Of a stretch of 64,000 bases of DNA, positions 47,324 through 56,591 are shown piece by piece. The stretch is from positions 1 through 64,000 of the forward strand of contig NZ_DYHZ01000003.1 of the NCBI RefSeq assembly GCF_020723905.1. Reading direction: 5' to 3'. Positions within the stretch are counted from its first letter, which is position 1. Each line of letters opens with the position of its first letter. The DNA comes from Anaerolinea thermophila. GTDB lineage: Bacteria > Chloroflexota > Anaerolineae > Anaerolineales > Anaerolineaceae. The position numbers and the translations under genes are program-made. The notes under the pieces were generated by a model, which worked only from the letters and a program-made list of their open reading frames with translations, was not told the origin of the DNA and did no database searches.

Positions 47324-48442
47324 TTAGTGTAATCTTCGACGCATGAACGCCGGGATGTCCAGATCCGTTGAAGAAATCTCAGCAGGTAGAGGTTCGCGAA
47401 CCTCTACCGGTTGAACAGGTTTCTCGAACCTGGTTTCCTGCTGGACGGGCGTCACTCTCTGGATGGCCTCCACCGGGGTTGCGCCTACACCTGTGACGAT
47501 TAAGATGACCTGAGCGCGGTCTCTCATGCGTTCATCCGTAATCACACCCGGGATGATGTCTGCCCGCCCATGAGTTTGTTCCTGAAGATATTGCATGGCT
47601 TCCATTAGTTCCATGAAGGTCAGGTCGGCGCCTCCGGTGAAGTTGGCAATGATTCCCGTGGCGGAATCGAGACTGATGGAATCGAGAAGCGGATGGTGAA
47701 TGGCATGTTCAACGGCTTTCAGGGCTTTGGAATTGCCTTCGCCAATGCCAATTGCCATGAGCGAGCCACCGCCGTGTTGCATCACTTGCCGAATGTGAGC
47801 AAAATCCACATTGATCAGGCCAGGCTGGGTGATTAATTCAGAAATTCCTTGAATCCCTTGTCTGAGGACATCATCTGCAAGGCGGAAAGCCATATCCAGC
47901 GGTAAATTCGGAGAGGCAATCTTCAGTAATTGATCGTTAGGCACAGTAATTAAGGTGTCTGCATGAGGTTGAAGTTTCATCAACCCTTCACGGGCATTCT
48001 TTTGGCGTTTTCCAACCTCAAACCCAAAAGGCATGGTCACAATGGCAACGGTCACCGCACCAACCGAACGCGCCGCTCTGGCAGCCACAGGAATGGAGCC
48101 CGTGCCGGTTCCACCTCCCATACCGGCAGTCAGGAAGACCATATCCGCTCCGCGAAGTGCGTCGCACAGCACATTGAAACTTTCTTCTGCCGCCAGTTCT
48201 CCCTGAATGGGGTTGCCGCCCGCACCCAGCCCGCGAGTGGTGCGAGGTCCCAGAACGATTTTCTTGGGTGCCAGGGATTGTTTCAGGGCTTGTAAATCGG
48301 TGTTGGCGGCAATGAATTCCACCCCCTTCAGATCCAGTTCAATCATCCGATTGACTGCGTTCGATCCGCCTCCTCCCAACCCCAGAACCTTGAGATTTGG
48401 AAGATGAACATGGGAATTGTTTTGTGCAGGTTTTGTCAACAT
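47324..48442 (-). CDS. ftsZ: FtsZ-family cell division GTPase with altered T7 loop
   Basis: 372 aa. The nucleotide site is intact: LGLGGGGSNAVNRMI (T1), AANTDLQALK (T3) and the tubulin signature GMGGGTGTGSIPV (T4). The C-terminus carries the conserved tail DLDIPAFMRRR that binds FtsA or other partners. In the T7 synergy loop the usual NxDFADV reads NVDFAHI. The first Asp (213) is kept, but the second, equivalent to E. coli Asp212, is His216. That Asp is needed for GTP hydrolysis by the neighbouring subunit. The gene is in an operon with a TIM-barrel-like protein and small proteins, not in a mur-fts cluster. GAGAGAGGTG precedes the ATG. It may be a second FtsZ. Confidence 0.93.
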   Translation of the reverse strand: MLTKPAQNNSHVHLPNLKVLGLGGGGSNAVNRMIELDLKGVEFIAANTDLQALKQSLAPKKIVLGPRTTRGLGAGGNPIQGELAAEESFNVLCDALRGADMVFLTAGMGGGTGTGSIPVAARAARSVGAVTVAIVTMPFGFEVGKRQKNAREGLMKLQPHADTLITVPNDQLLKIASPNLPLDMAFRLADDVLRQGIQGISELITQPGLINVDFAHIRQVMQHGGGSLMAIGIGEGNSKALKAVEHAIHHPLLDSISLDSATGIIANFTGGADLTFMELMEAMQYLQEQTHGRADIIPGVITDERMRDRAQVILIVTGVGATPVEAIQRVTPVQQETRFEKPVQPVEVREPLPAEISSTDLDIPAFMRRRLH

Positions 48443-48446
48443 GGTT

Positions 48447-49685
48447 TCACCTCTCTCTCAGGATTGTTGCAAGGGCTGTGCCAGTCTCACTGATCCGTTC
48501 TACAAGAATGCCCATGTGACGCAAATAACTCAAATCTGCTTCTGGCACTTCTTCCTCAGTGGCAAGAACCGTCACATGTCTGGCTTGTGTTGCTTCTTGA
48601 AGGGAAAAGCCTAAGGTGGCTTTGTGTTTTATGACAAAGGGATAAGAGGCTCTCACCCGCCAGTCTGTAATTGCTGGGTGACTGGTGCCAACCAGCACAT
48701 AATGTGCGATGACAGGCATGGCGGGGGGATTTACGCTCTGGAAACTCTGTTTTGGTTGATGTGTATCCGTCCATGCTTTGATTTGTTCGAGGGCTTGCTG
48801 AAAGGCTGTGCTGTCTGGTTCACCAGGTATCCACAATCCCATTGCCTGAACCGAATGAGAGCCTGATGGTTGATTTTTCTGTTCTTTGGGGGTGAAAAAG
48901 GCTTTGAGAATTTCCAGTCCTTGCCATGTTTCCAGATCTGTTGAAGGTTCCTCTGGTTTCCCTGTTTCAAGGATGAACAATGGCAGGTTCTCAAAACCAA
49001 CCGAACGGGCAATAGAGGAATACCATTCGTGAATGTTCACTCCCCGATGGTCTTCATTCTCCGGGTTCAGGTGGTAAGGCAAAACAAGCGGCCAGCGTTC
49101 TGGACCACCTGTGCCCCAGTTCAGAGGATGTCCGCAGGTCCATCCATAAGCGCTGATGCCAAAATGGACCTCGTGATTTCTCCGCTGCATGGCTTGTAGT
49201 GTAGATTTCAGGAAGAGGGTATCCCAGTAATCTCCGCCGGGTTCAAGGGGAGGTAAGATTGGGAGGATATCGAATCGGTTGGCAAACTCAAACAGAGGAA
49301 AAACCTGATCTACGAATCGTTCGACCAGATTCGGGAGCACCCAGACCGGCGCTGACCAGGATGAGCGCATATTGGGCCGGTCAAAAAAGATCAAATGCTT
49401 TACCCCTTGTTTTGCATATGTTTCTATTAGCAGGTAGAGGTCTCTGTTTTGGGAGGCATTTTCAACGGATAATCGCAGATGAATAACCGGGCAAAGATTT
49501 TCTGCTATACATTGAGATAGAAAATATTCTGGAATGGCCGTAGTAGAATGAACCGACAAAAACAACAGGTGACTGCCTGCTGACTTGATCAGGGGGAGGA
49601 AGGTGATGGCATCTTGTAGCCGGTAATGTTCATTATCAAGAAAGTAGTGAACGCCAAGTTGCGGGGTTGTTGTAATGGATTCCAT
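48447..49685 (-). CDS. Predicted TIM-barrel (glycosidase-like) protein upstream of ftsZ
   Basis: 412 aa from ATG 49685; the frame opens at 49739, but that start lies only 37 bp from the divergent gene and has no ribosome site, while GGAGG precedes 49685 at a long 12-base spacing. It reads like a barrel: GVHYFLDNEHY, LLFLSVHSTTAIPEYFLSQC, LIFFDRPNMR, VHFGISAYGWTCGHPLNWG, LPLFILETGKPEEP with a possible acidic residue, and ALGLWIPG-like strands. This resembles glycoside hydrolase or cell-wall-active folds, but I cannot name a family. It ends 4 bp before ftsZ, so a role in wall metabolism at division is a reasonable guess. Confidence 0.7.
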   Translation of the reverse strand: MESITTTPQLGVHYFLDNEHYRLQDAITFLPLIKSAGSHLLFLSVHSTTAIPEYFLSQCIAENLCPVIHLRLSVENASQNRDLYLLIETYAKQGVKHLIFFDRPNMRSSWSAPVWVLPNLVERFVDQVFPLFEFANRFDILPILPPLEPGGDYWDTLFLKSTLQAMQRRNHEVHFGISAYGWTCGHPLNWGTGGPERWPLVLPYHLNPENEDHRGVNIHEWYSSIARSVGFENLPLFILETGKPEEPSTDLETWQGLEILKAFFTPKEQKNQPSGSHSVQAMGLWIPGEPDSTAFQQALEQIKAWTDTHQPKQSFQSVNPPAMPVIAHYVLVGTSHPAITDWRVRASYPFVIKHKATLGFSLQEATQARHVTVLATEEEVPEADLSYLRHMGILVERISETGTALATILRER

Positions 49686-49763
49686 GCTGATAATTGCCTC
49701 CACTGGACTTGAAAGACTTTCTGGTTCATTTCGGAGCAAGAGTCATGCCAGAACCTGATCTGC

Positions 49764-49769
49764 TATAAT
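49764..49769 (+). promoter_or_regulatory. Extended -10 element giving a probable leaderless mRNA
   Basis: TGCTATAAT, an extended -10, ends only 7 bases before the ATG at 49777. Transcription should start at or next to the start codon. No ribosome site is present. Confidence 0.65.
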
Positions 49770-49776
49770 TCTTTCG

Positions 49777-50673
49777 ATGCTACTGATTACAGGCGCTACA
49801 GGATTCATTGGCCGTCATTTAGTCCCGCACCTGGTCGAACTGGGATATTCTGTTCGTATCCTTTTGCGTCCATCCCCATTTACCCCGCTTCTTCCGGAAG
49901 GTGTTTCTGTGGAAACGGTTATTTGTAATCCTGACGATGAGAGGGGAATTCAGTCTGCACTGAAAGGGGTTACCCAGATCATTCATCTTGCAAGTGCAGA
50001 ACACTCAGAGAATCCAGAATCACATTTATCCTTTGAGAAAACTTTTGCTGAAGTGCTATTCCATTCTGCTGCTCGTGCTAAGGTTCAACGAGTAATGTAC
50101 TTGAGTCATTTAGGAGCAGATCGTTTATCTGCTTTCCCCTCCCTCAAAGCCAAAGGATTGGTGGAAAAAGTTATTTTGCGGTCGGGTATACCATTTACTA
50201 TCATTCGATCTGGCATGATATTTGGTGCGGGCGATCATTTCACCCTGCCAATTGCGGTAACCATGAGAAAATCTCCGGGTTTTTTCTTGCTTCCGGGAGA
50301 GGGCCGAACTTCTGTACAACCCTTATGGATTGGTGATCTGGTGATGGCTTTGCCCCTCTTCCTGGAAGATCCTCGCGCTGAAAACCAGTTGTTTTCTCTG
50401 GGAGGACCAGAATATTTGACCTTTCGAGAGGTTTGTCAATCGATTAAAGAGGTATTGGGCTTGCGAAGAACGTTTGTGCCGATGTCACCGGGTATTTTGC
50501 GTCTTTTGTCCCAGAGGTATTCCAGACACAAACCATCCATGTTTTTACCGACGTATTTGCTTGATTATCTGGCAACGGATAGAATCACTACCCTGGATAC
50601 GTTGCCTCGATTTCTGGGTATCATGCCAGAACGCTTTACCCATCGTTTACATTATTTGAAAACTGCAGGATAA
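49777..50673 (+). CDS. NAD(P)-binding epimerase-like protein (NDUFA9/atypical SDR)
   Basis: 298 aa. A Rossmann motif ITGATGFIGRHLVPHL at the extreme N-terminus, then IIHLASAEHS, VQRVMYLSHLGAD, FTIIRSGMIFGAGDHF and VQPLWIGDLVMAL. This pattern is that of the atypical SDRs related to complex I subunit NDUFA9. Substrate unknown; isoprenoid quinone or lipid-linked roles are suggested for relatives. Translation probably starts on a leaderless mRNA. The GH57 gene starts 10 bp downstream. Confidence 0.88.
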   Translation: MLLITGATGFIGRHLVPHLVELGYSVRILLRPSPFTPLLPEGVSVETVICNPDDERGIQSALKGVTQIIHLASAEHSENPESHLSFEKTFAEVLFHSAARAKVQRVMYLSHLGADRLSAFPSLKAKGLVEKVILRSGIPFTIIRSGMIFGAGDHFTLPIAVTMRKSPGFFLLPGEGRTSVQPLWIGDLVMALPLFLEDPRAENQLFSLGGPEYLTFREVCQSIKEVLGLRRTFVPMSPGILRLLSQRYSRHKPSMFLPTYLLDYLATDRITTLDTLPRFLGIMPERFTHRLHYLKTAG

Positions 50674-50682
50674 TCAAATGGC

Positions 50683-52104
50683 ATGAAGCCATTATATTTT
50701 TGTGTTCACGCTCACTTCTACCAGCCTCCACGCGAAGATCCTTTGACCGGGGTGATTCCGGTTGAACCCGGGGCTGCTCCCTTTCGTAACTGGAACGAAA
50801 GGATTCATGCTCAGTGTTACTATCCCAATGCTATCCTGCATAATTTTGAAAAAATCTCATTCAACATGGGTCCTACTCTGATGGAGTGGATGTTTGATTA
50901 TGACCCCATTACCCTCAAACGTATCATTCAACAGGCCCAATCAAATGTAGAACGTTATGGGGTCAGCAATGCAATGGCACAGGCTTATAATCACACCATT
51001 TTGCCTCTGGCTACCCGTTCGGATAAAATCACCCAGGTACGCTGGGGAATTTACGATTTCGAAATGCGGTTTGGACATTCTCCTCAGGGGATGTGGCTGC
51101 CAGAAACGGCTGTGGATATCGAAACTCTCGAAGTCCTGGCAGAAAACGGCATTCAGTTTACCATTCTGGCTCCATGGCAGGGGAAAGGCATCCCGGTTTC
51201 TCCTGCCCACCCGTACAGGGTAGTATTACCTGGCGGAAAATCGTTAGCCATTTTCTTTTATGACCAATTGATCAGCACTCGTTTGAGTTTTGACCCTGGT
51301 GCAACCGTCAATGCCGATTCTTTTGTGCAGGAATTTCTTCTTCCCAAAGTGAAATGGGTAAATCAAAATGGGGGCATGCCTGCATTAACTTTGCTGGCAT
51401 CCGATGGAGAACTGTACGGGCATCATCAAGCCTTTCGAGATAAATTTTTAGCCTATTTAGTAGATGGTGCCATTCAGGATAAGCCCATTGAACTGATGTA
51501 CCCGGCTCGCTGGCTGAAAGAATTTCCAGTTACCGACACCGTAGAAATCATTGAACCCTCATCCTGGTCCTGTCATCATGGGGTGTTGCGCTGGTCTGGA
51601 GAGTGTGCCTGTACGCCACATGCATCCTGGAAAGCCCCATTAAGAGAAGCCTTCAATGAAATTGCTGAAGTTGTTGACCAGGCATATCTGGATTGGGTGG
51701 GGAATGATGGAAAAGATCCCTGGGAACTCCGCCATCAGTATATCCGTGTAGTCTTTGGGGAAGTGCATCTGGACATGTTATACGAGCAGGTTACGGGTAA
51801 GACTCTGGATTCGGTGGGACGCGAAAAATTGCACCTTCTCCTTCGGGCTCAGTATGAACGCCAGCGGATGTTTACATCCTGCGGCTGGTTTTTTGATGAC
51901 TTTGACCGAATCGAACCGAAAAACAATGTGGCTTATGCCGCACAAGCCATTTGGCTTACCCAAATGGCTTGTGAAAAAGACCTTTCGGATGTGGTATTGA
52001 AAAAATTGAAAGAGGTGAAATCCTGGCGCACTGGATTAACTGCCGCTGAGGTTTTCAGCAGGCATCTCCAGCGCGCCCGGGAATTCTGGAAAGAGAAGGT
52101 TTAA
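50683..52104 (+). CDS. GH57-family glycoside hydrolase
   Basis: 473 aa. Family GH57 is shown by VHAHFYQPPREDP at the N-terminus, WNERIHAQCYYPNA, GMWLPETAVDIETLEVLAENG and ASDGELYGHHQAFRDKFL. GH57 includes alpha-amylases, branching enzymes and 4-alpha-glucanotransferases acting on glycogen or maltodextrin. The exact activity is not decidable. No signal peptide. Its end overlaps the convergent GH13 gene by 4 bp, and both are probably used in alpha-glucan turnover. Confidence 0.9.
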   Translation: MKPLYFCVHAHFYQPPREDPLTGVIPVEPGAAPFRNWNERIHAQCYYPNAILHNFEKISFNMGPTLMEWMFDYDPITLKRIIQQAQSNVERYGVSNAMAQAYNHTILPLATRSDKITQVRWGIYDFEMRFGHSPQGMWLPETAVDIETLEVLAENGIQFTILAPWQGKGIPVSPAHPYRVVLPGGKSLAIFFYDQLISTRLSFDPGATVNADSFVQEFLLPKVKWVNQNGGMPALTLLASDGELYGHHQAFRDKFLAYLVDGAIQDKPIELMYPARWLKEFPVTDTVEIIEPSSWSCHHGVLRWSGECACTPHASWKAPLREAFNEIAEVVDQAYLDWVGNDGKDPWELRHQYIRVVFGEVHLDMLYEQVTGKTLDSVGREKLHLLLRAQYERQRMFTSCGWFFDDFDRIEPKNNVAYAAQAIWLTQMACEKDLSDVVLKKLKEVKSWRTGLTAAEVFSRHLQRAREFWKEKV

Positions 52105-55100
52105 AGTGCTTCGAGCAGTTTGGCGACTTGATATTGGGAAGCCTTCAATCCTTTCAACAGTTTCTGAACAACTTCAAAGCCTAAAATGGCTCGTTCGGTA
52201 AAGAATCCGGCGCTGGCATTGGGACTGAGTAGAGTCTCAAATACAGATAACAGATACATCCACCAGACAAATTCCTCAAACGCCTCCTGATTAAACCAGA
52301 GGATCTCTTTGTAGCGATTTACCCCAAGGTAGCGGCGAATTTCATCGTTTTCCAGCCATTTCTGCATGAGCTGACGCACCGGGATTTTCAGATTCTCCTC
52401 GAACCAGTTTTGCTGTTCGATTAAGATCCGTACCATGGAAACAGCCCGTGAGGATTGTTGTTCGTTGAGCCCAAGTCCCAGCCCGCTGTCAAAGATGGCT
52501 TTTGAAAGCCGCCATTCGTCCAACCAGGAACGGGACAAGCCCGATACATCCTCAACGCCGGCAATTTTCCCTAAATTCGCGGTGAAGATCCAACCAATCA
52601 GAGTCAGCCAGTGAGCATCGGGATTTTGAGAGATGCCGCTTCCCAGATAACTCATTGCCTGAGCGTATTTCTTCGAGCCTGGTAATGGATAACGGCTACT
52701 TAAGATTTGGATGGAGAGCGCTGTCTGGAGGGTGAGCTTCATGCTGGAGAGCATTTCTTTTCGGTTGAGGTTATATCCGCTGATTGCCGATGCACCATCC
52801 AGCAAACGGTTATATTTTCCTTCTGCTTCTTCTAACAAATGAACGGATAATGTCTGCTGGGGAGTTTTCAGACGACTCTCTACCAGATACCGGATATATC
52901 CCGGATGGATGATCTCACGAAATGCTGTTAAAACGGGTCGCAGAACCAGTTCGCGAATGGCTTCTTGAATATTGGGTACTCCTCTCCCATTCAAATATTC
53001 GTATAGTTGTTTGTAGGATTGCCATTCGTCGTCTTTCACCTGTTGAAAGTCCATGAACACATGATATTCATAGGCGTTCAGCGAGAGGTGCAAGCCATTG
53101 TGAGCAATTTCTGCGTTTGAGAAGAGGTACTCCTGACCGGTTACTTGATCTCTGGCGATGGTATACCAGCCCTCTTCTGTATGAAGCCCAAGCCCTTCTG
53201 AAAGCGACTTTTGGACTAAAGGACGGTTTCCCTGTCCTTTCACCAGGAATGGGGTGGAGGTTCTGATCCATCCTTCGGTGCTGGCAAACCGGTTATGCAC
53301 AACCACCAGGGCTCTCTGGTTTCCAATTCCATTGGTGTAGGCAAAAACATTTTCATCCACCCATCCATTCGGGGTGACAAAATCATAGAAAAGGAAGTTG
53401 TCAATGCCTGCAAACAATGCCCGACGGTGGAGTAAAGGTGCGATCTCCCGGCGGTGACGCTCCATCAGATCCTGATCGGGTTGTTCGTTCCACATCGGTT
53501 TCCGGAATTCCATGCCATATTTCTCGGAATACCCTTCCAACTGTCCATGTCCAAACATAGGCAGACCGGGGAGAGTGGACATCAGTACGCAAATACCAAA
53601 GTATTTGTCTCCCTTCCCGAATTGATCGACCGCTGTTCGTTCGTCGGGGTTATTCATAAAATTAACATAACGTTTCAGAATCTCCGGATCGAATTCCAGG
53701 GTGTTCTTAATCAATGCTCGATACTTGTTATTTTCCTCGTTTCGAAGCATGTTCATGAAAGCGCTGTTATAAACACGGTGCATTCCTAACGTGCGAACAA
53801 AGTATCCCTCCATCAACCAGAAGGCTTCAGCAAGCAGAAGAGTATCGGGCGCTTCCTGAGCAACGCGGTCAACGACTTCGCGCCAGAATTCTTTGGGAAA
53901 TACAACATTGAATTGTTCGCGAGTCAAACCATGTTCAGCACGGGATGGGATGGCGCCGCCTGTGCCGGGTTCCGGGTACCAGAGGCGCTGATAGTGCCGT
54001 TTTGCCAGGGTCATTGCGGCATCAAATCGAATGATGGGGAACCGTCGGGCTACCTGCAGGATGGTTTGAATGACGGCTTCCCGGACTTCCGGGATGAGGT
54101 AATTCAACTGCGCAGTGTCATTCCAGGGCATGCTCGTGCCATCATTTCCATGATAGATATAACGGGTGCGTCCATCACGATGATCGTAGTATTTGAAGAC
54201 CACGGCGGCATCGGTGCGGTCGTAGTAATGATCTTCTATTTGAATGGTTACAGAAGGATCGCTCGATAAATCTGGACCTGAGAAGGTATAAGAGGGAAAC
54301 GGACTGTAATCCAGCTGGATAAACCAGTCGGGATGATTCACAACCCATCGCGAATCAATCCCCATGTGGTTAGGAACCATATCCGATGCCAGCCGGATTC
54401 CATATTTCCATGCCCGGTCTCTCAAATTTTGATAAGCACTTTCTCCACCCAAATCTGCGGCAATTTCATAGTCATAGAGAGAATAAGCCGAGGCAATGGC
54501 ATCGGGATTACCACAAAGTTGTTTGATTCGAGCGGATGCCCGACTGCGTTCCCATAATCCAATCAGCCACAACCCGGAAAAGCCCCAGCTTGCCAGTTCT
54601 GCCAGTTCTTCATCAGGAATTTCATCCAGTCGTTGAATCGGACGTTGATATTTTTGGGAGAGTTGATAGAGCCATACATATGTGTTCTTTGCCAGTAAGA
54701 CAAGGCGAGGCATCCATTCTCGATCCGGGCTGAACGCCTCAACCTCAAGTTCACCCATTTGATACCGGTCATAAACCGGAATCAGAGTAGGACCAGGACC
54801 GAAAAACGAGGCTTTTTCTTCTTCTTTTACAAGGTCCAGACTGGATAAAAGACGATACAGGAACCTGCCTAAAAGTTCAGCCCAGCGCTCCCGGATGTAC
54901 TCCAGTTGTCCGGTCAATGAGTAAGGTACAGCAATGGCTGGACTGCGTAAAAAATCTATCAAATTTTGACGATCCGGTCCAAAGGGAGGTTGGGTTTCAA
55001 AAAACTGATGCAGAGACTGGATAAAGGGTTTGTAAATTGTGGTAGATGCAAGTCTGTCGTCATCAAACAATTCCACGAAAGGATTTGTTGCCGGATTTTG

Positions 55101-55565
55101 GTTGGTGATCCAGAGCATCATCAGTTCCTCAACCAGGGCTTCCCGGTTGGGAACCCCTTCCGTTTCCCCCTCTAAATACTCCTCGGGAGTCACTTGCCCC
55201 AGATAGACGGAGAGGGGTGGAAACTCCTGGATAAAATTGAGCAATAAATGTTCTACTTCAGAACTTCCAAATTGTTCTGTGAGGAATTGGAGCGCTTTGG
55301 TAAAAGTCTGAGGATTCCTTTGCTGCTGGTAAAGGGCTGTAACATGATGAAAAATTTCATCCATCAACCCCAGGGCATTAATTTGCCCCGCTTTTACTGC
55401 CTGCTCCGGGTAATTGACCAGGTCCCGGTGCTGATTAATCTTTTGAGCAAATAAACGGGCAGCGTGGAAATTGGCAAAAATGACATTGCCATGATATCCG
55501 AAAAGACTTAAGTCAAAGTGATAGCGATCACGAGCCTGACGGGAAACATGAAATTCCATATCCAT
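52101..55565 (-). CDS. Large GH13-family alpha-amylase-like protein
   Basis: 1154 aa. The catalytic barrel lies at about residues 300-800: IRLASDMVPNHMG (region I), IRFDAAMTLAKRHYQ (region II, nucleophile Asp), LLLAEAFWLMEG (region III, Glu) and YVNFMNNPDERT (region IV). Region IV normally reads FxxNHD; here His is replaced, with NPD. The 300 residues before the barrel and the 350 after it are helical with no recognised domain. This is much longer than typical amylases (450-700 aa). No signal peptide. Probable cytoplasmic alpha-glucan or maltosyl-transferase-type enzyme; exact reaction unknown. Confidence 0.85.
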   Translation of the reverse strand: MDMEFHVSRQARDRYHFDLSLFGYHGNVIFANFHAARLFAQKINQHRDLVNYPEQAVKAGQINALGLMDEIFHHVTALYQQQRNPQTFTKALQFLTEQFGSSEVEHLLLNFIQEFPPLSVYLGQVTPEEYLEGETEGVPNREALVEELMMLWITNQNPATNPFVELFDDDRLASTTIYKPFIQSLHQFFETQPPFGPDRQNLIDFLRSPAIAVPYSLTGQLEYIRERWAELLGRFLYRLLSSLDLVKEEEKASFFGPGPTLIPVYDRYQMGELEVEAFSPDREWMPRLVLLAKNTYVWLYQLSQKYQRPIQRLDEIPDEELAELASWGFSGLWLIGLWERSRASARIKQLCGNPDAIASAYSLYDYEIAADLGGESAYQNLRDRAWKYGIRLASDMVPNHMGIDSRWVVNHPDWFIQLDYSPFPSYTFSGPDLSSDPSVTIQIEDHYYDRTDAAVVFKYYDHRDGRTRYIYHGNDGTSMPWNDTAQLNYLIPEVREAVIQTILQVARRFPIIRFDAAMTLAKRHYQRLWYPEPGTGGAIPSRAEHGLTREQFNVVFPKEFWREVVDRVAQEAPDTLLLAEAFWLMEGYFVRTLGMHRVYNSAFMNMLRNEENNKYRALIKNTLEFDPEILKRYVNFMNNPDERTAVDQFGKGDKYFGICVLMSTLPGLPMFGHGQLEGYSEKYGMEFRKPMWNEQPDQDLMERHRREIAPLLHRRALFAGIDNFLFYDFVTPNGWVDENVFAYTNGIGNQRALVVVHNRFASTEGWIRTSTPFLVKGQGNRPLVQKSLSEGLGLHTEEGWYTIARDQVTGQEYLFSNAEIAHNGLHLSLNAYEYHVFMDFQQVKDDEWQSYKQLYEYLNGRGVPNIQEAIRELVLRPVLTAFREIIHPGYIRYLVESRLKTPQQTLSVHLLEEAEGKYNRLLDGASAISGYNLNRKEMLSSMKLTLQTALSIQILSSRYPLPGSKKYAQAMSYLGSGISQNPDAHWLTLIGWIFTANLGKIAGVEDVSGLSRSWLDEWRLSKAIFDSGLGLGLNEQQSSRAVSMVRILIEQQNWFEENLKIPVRQLMQKWLENDEIRRYLGVNRYKEILWFNQEAFEEFVWWMYLLSVFETLLSPNASAGFFTERAILGFEVVQKLLKGLKASQYQVAKLLEAL

Positions 55566-55627
55566 CCCTCTCTTAGGTTTGATTTGATTATACCTTTCAA
55601 TTGTCTGGGCAGTTTCATGAAACCGAA

Positions 55628-56491
55628 TTAAATTTTCAACAGATCTGGCACACAGAAATAATCGGGTTGCGACGCATCAATCGAAATTTGCCCTGCAATG
55701 ACATCTCTTTCTACTAAAGTGAGACAGGTCCTTTCCAGCAGGGGCTTTTCCCAGGGAAAAAGTCGACCCAGATCTGACAACTGGACAGCACCTAGACTTT
55801 GTATGGCTTTCTGCACAATAACTCTTCGTGCATCCCATTCGGAAATAGGGTGCGCATCCTCAATTAAATTTGGAAAATGCCGGGCGGTTAGATCGTAAAT
55901 AAAGGCATATTTCCATGCACCTGCCTGCGCGACCCCAACCGGAACAATGCGAAAGGTGATCTGGAGTTCCTCAAGAGCGCGGTTGAAGGCAGAGTCGCTG
56001 GAACGGCTTGCCAGGCGAGCGGCTTTTCTCAGGGATAGGGTATCCAGTGCACCTTCTTTGATCAGTGCTTCATATACTGCTTTTGCTTCAGCGGAAAGTT
56101 TTCCTGCAGTGTAGTCAATCAGGTAATCCTCATACGGGTTGCCATAGTTTGGCGATAAAGCATAAAAATAAGGGAGAAGGTCTAAAGAAATGAAAGTGTT
56201 TTTTCGTCGGATCACCCTGCCATAATACACGAGGTGTTTTCCCAGCCATTCATCCTTCCATCCCCAGGTGATGTGCCCCGGGTCATCGTGTTCATCGGCA
56301 ACGGGACGGTTTCCCGCAACTGCAGTCCACAGACTGGGGAATTCAATTCCACGGCAGGGCCAGAATAAGATATATCCTCTTTCCTGAATATAATCAAGCG
56401 CTACCTCAGGGCTTTTTAACCGATGATCTGGTTGAAGCCGAAAAGTGTATTGACGATACTCCTGAAGGACTGCCCGGGTGATTTGCTTCAT
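55628..56491 (-). CDS. Winged-helix protein related to AlkZ/YcaQ DNA glycosylases
   Basis: 287 aa. Looks like the winged-helix AlkZ-like superfamily: LDYIQERGYILFWPCRGIEFPSLW at the N-terminus, ITWGWKDEWLGKHLVYYGRVIRR in the middle and winged-helix repeats such as TLSLRKAARLASRSSDSAFN later. AlkZ members excise bulky or crosslinking lesions using a QxQ or QxD motif, which I do not see here, so an active glycosylase is not shown. It is shorter than YcaQ (about 400 aa). GGAG precedes the ATG. Confidence 0.7.
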   Translation of the reverse strand: MKQITRAVLQEYRQYTFRLQPDHRLKSPEVALDYIQERGYILFWPCRGIEFPSLWTAVAGNRPVADEHDDPGHITWGWKDEWLGKHLVYYGRVIRRKNTFISLDLLPYFYALSPNYGNPYEDYLIDYTAGKLSAEAKAVYEALIKEGALDTLSLRKAARLASRSSDSAFNRALEELQITFRIVPVGVAQAGAWKYAFIYDLTARHFPNLIEDAHPISEWDARRVIVQKAIQSLGAVQLSDLGRLFPWEKPLLERTCLTLVERDVIAGQISIDASQPDYFCVPDLLKI

Positions 56492-56591
56492 GTTGCGCTC
56501 CAGAAGTATTTATAACCCAATTTTTGAGGGATGAAAACAAAACGCCGGCATTGAGAGTATGCTCATGCCGGCTCCAGCGAATGGGAAAAAG

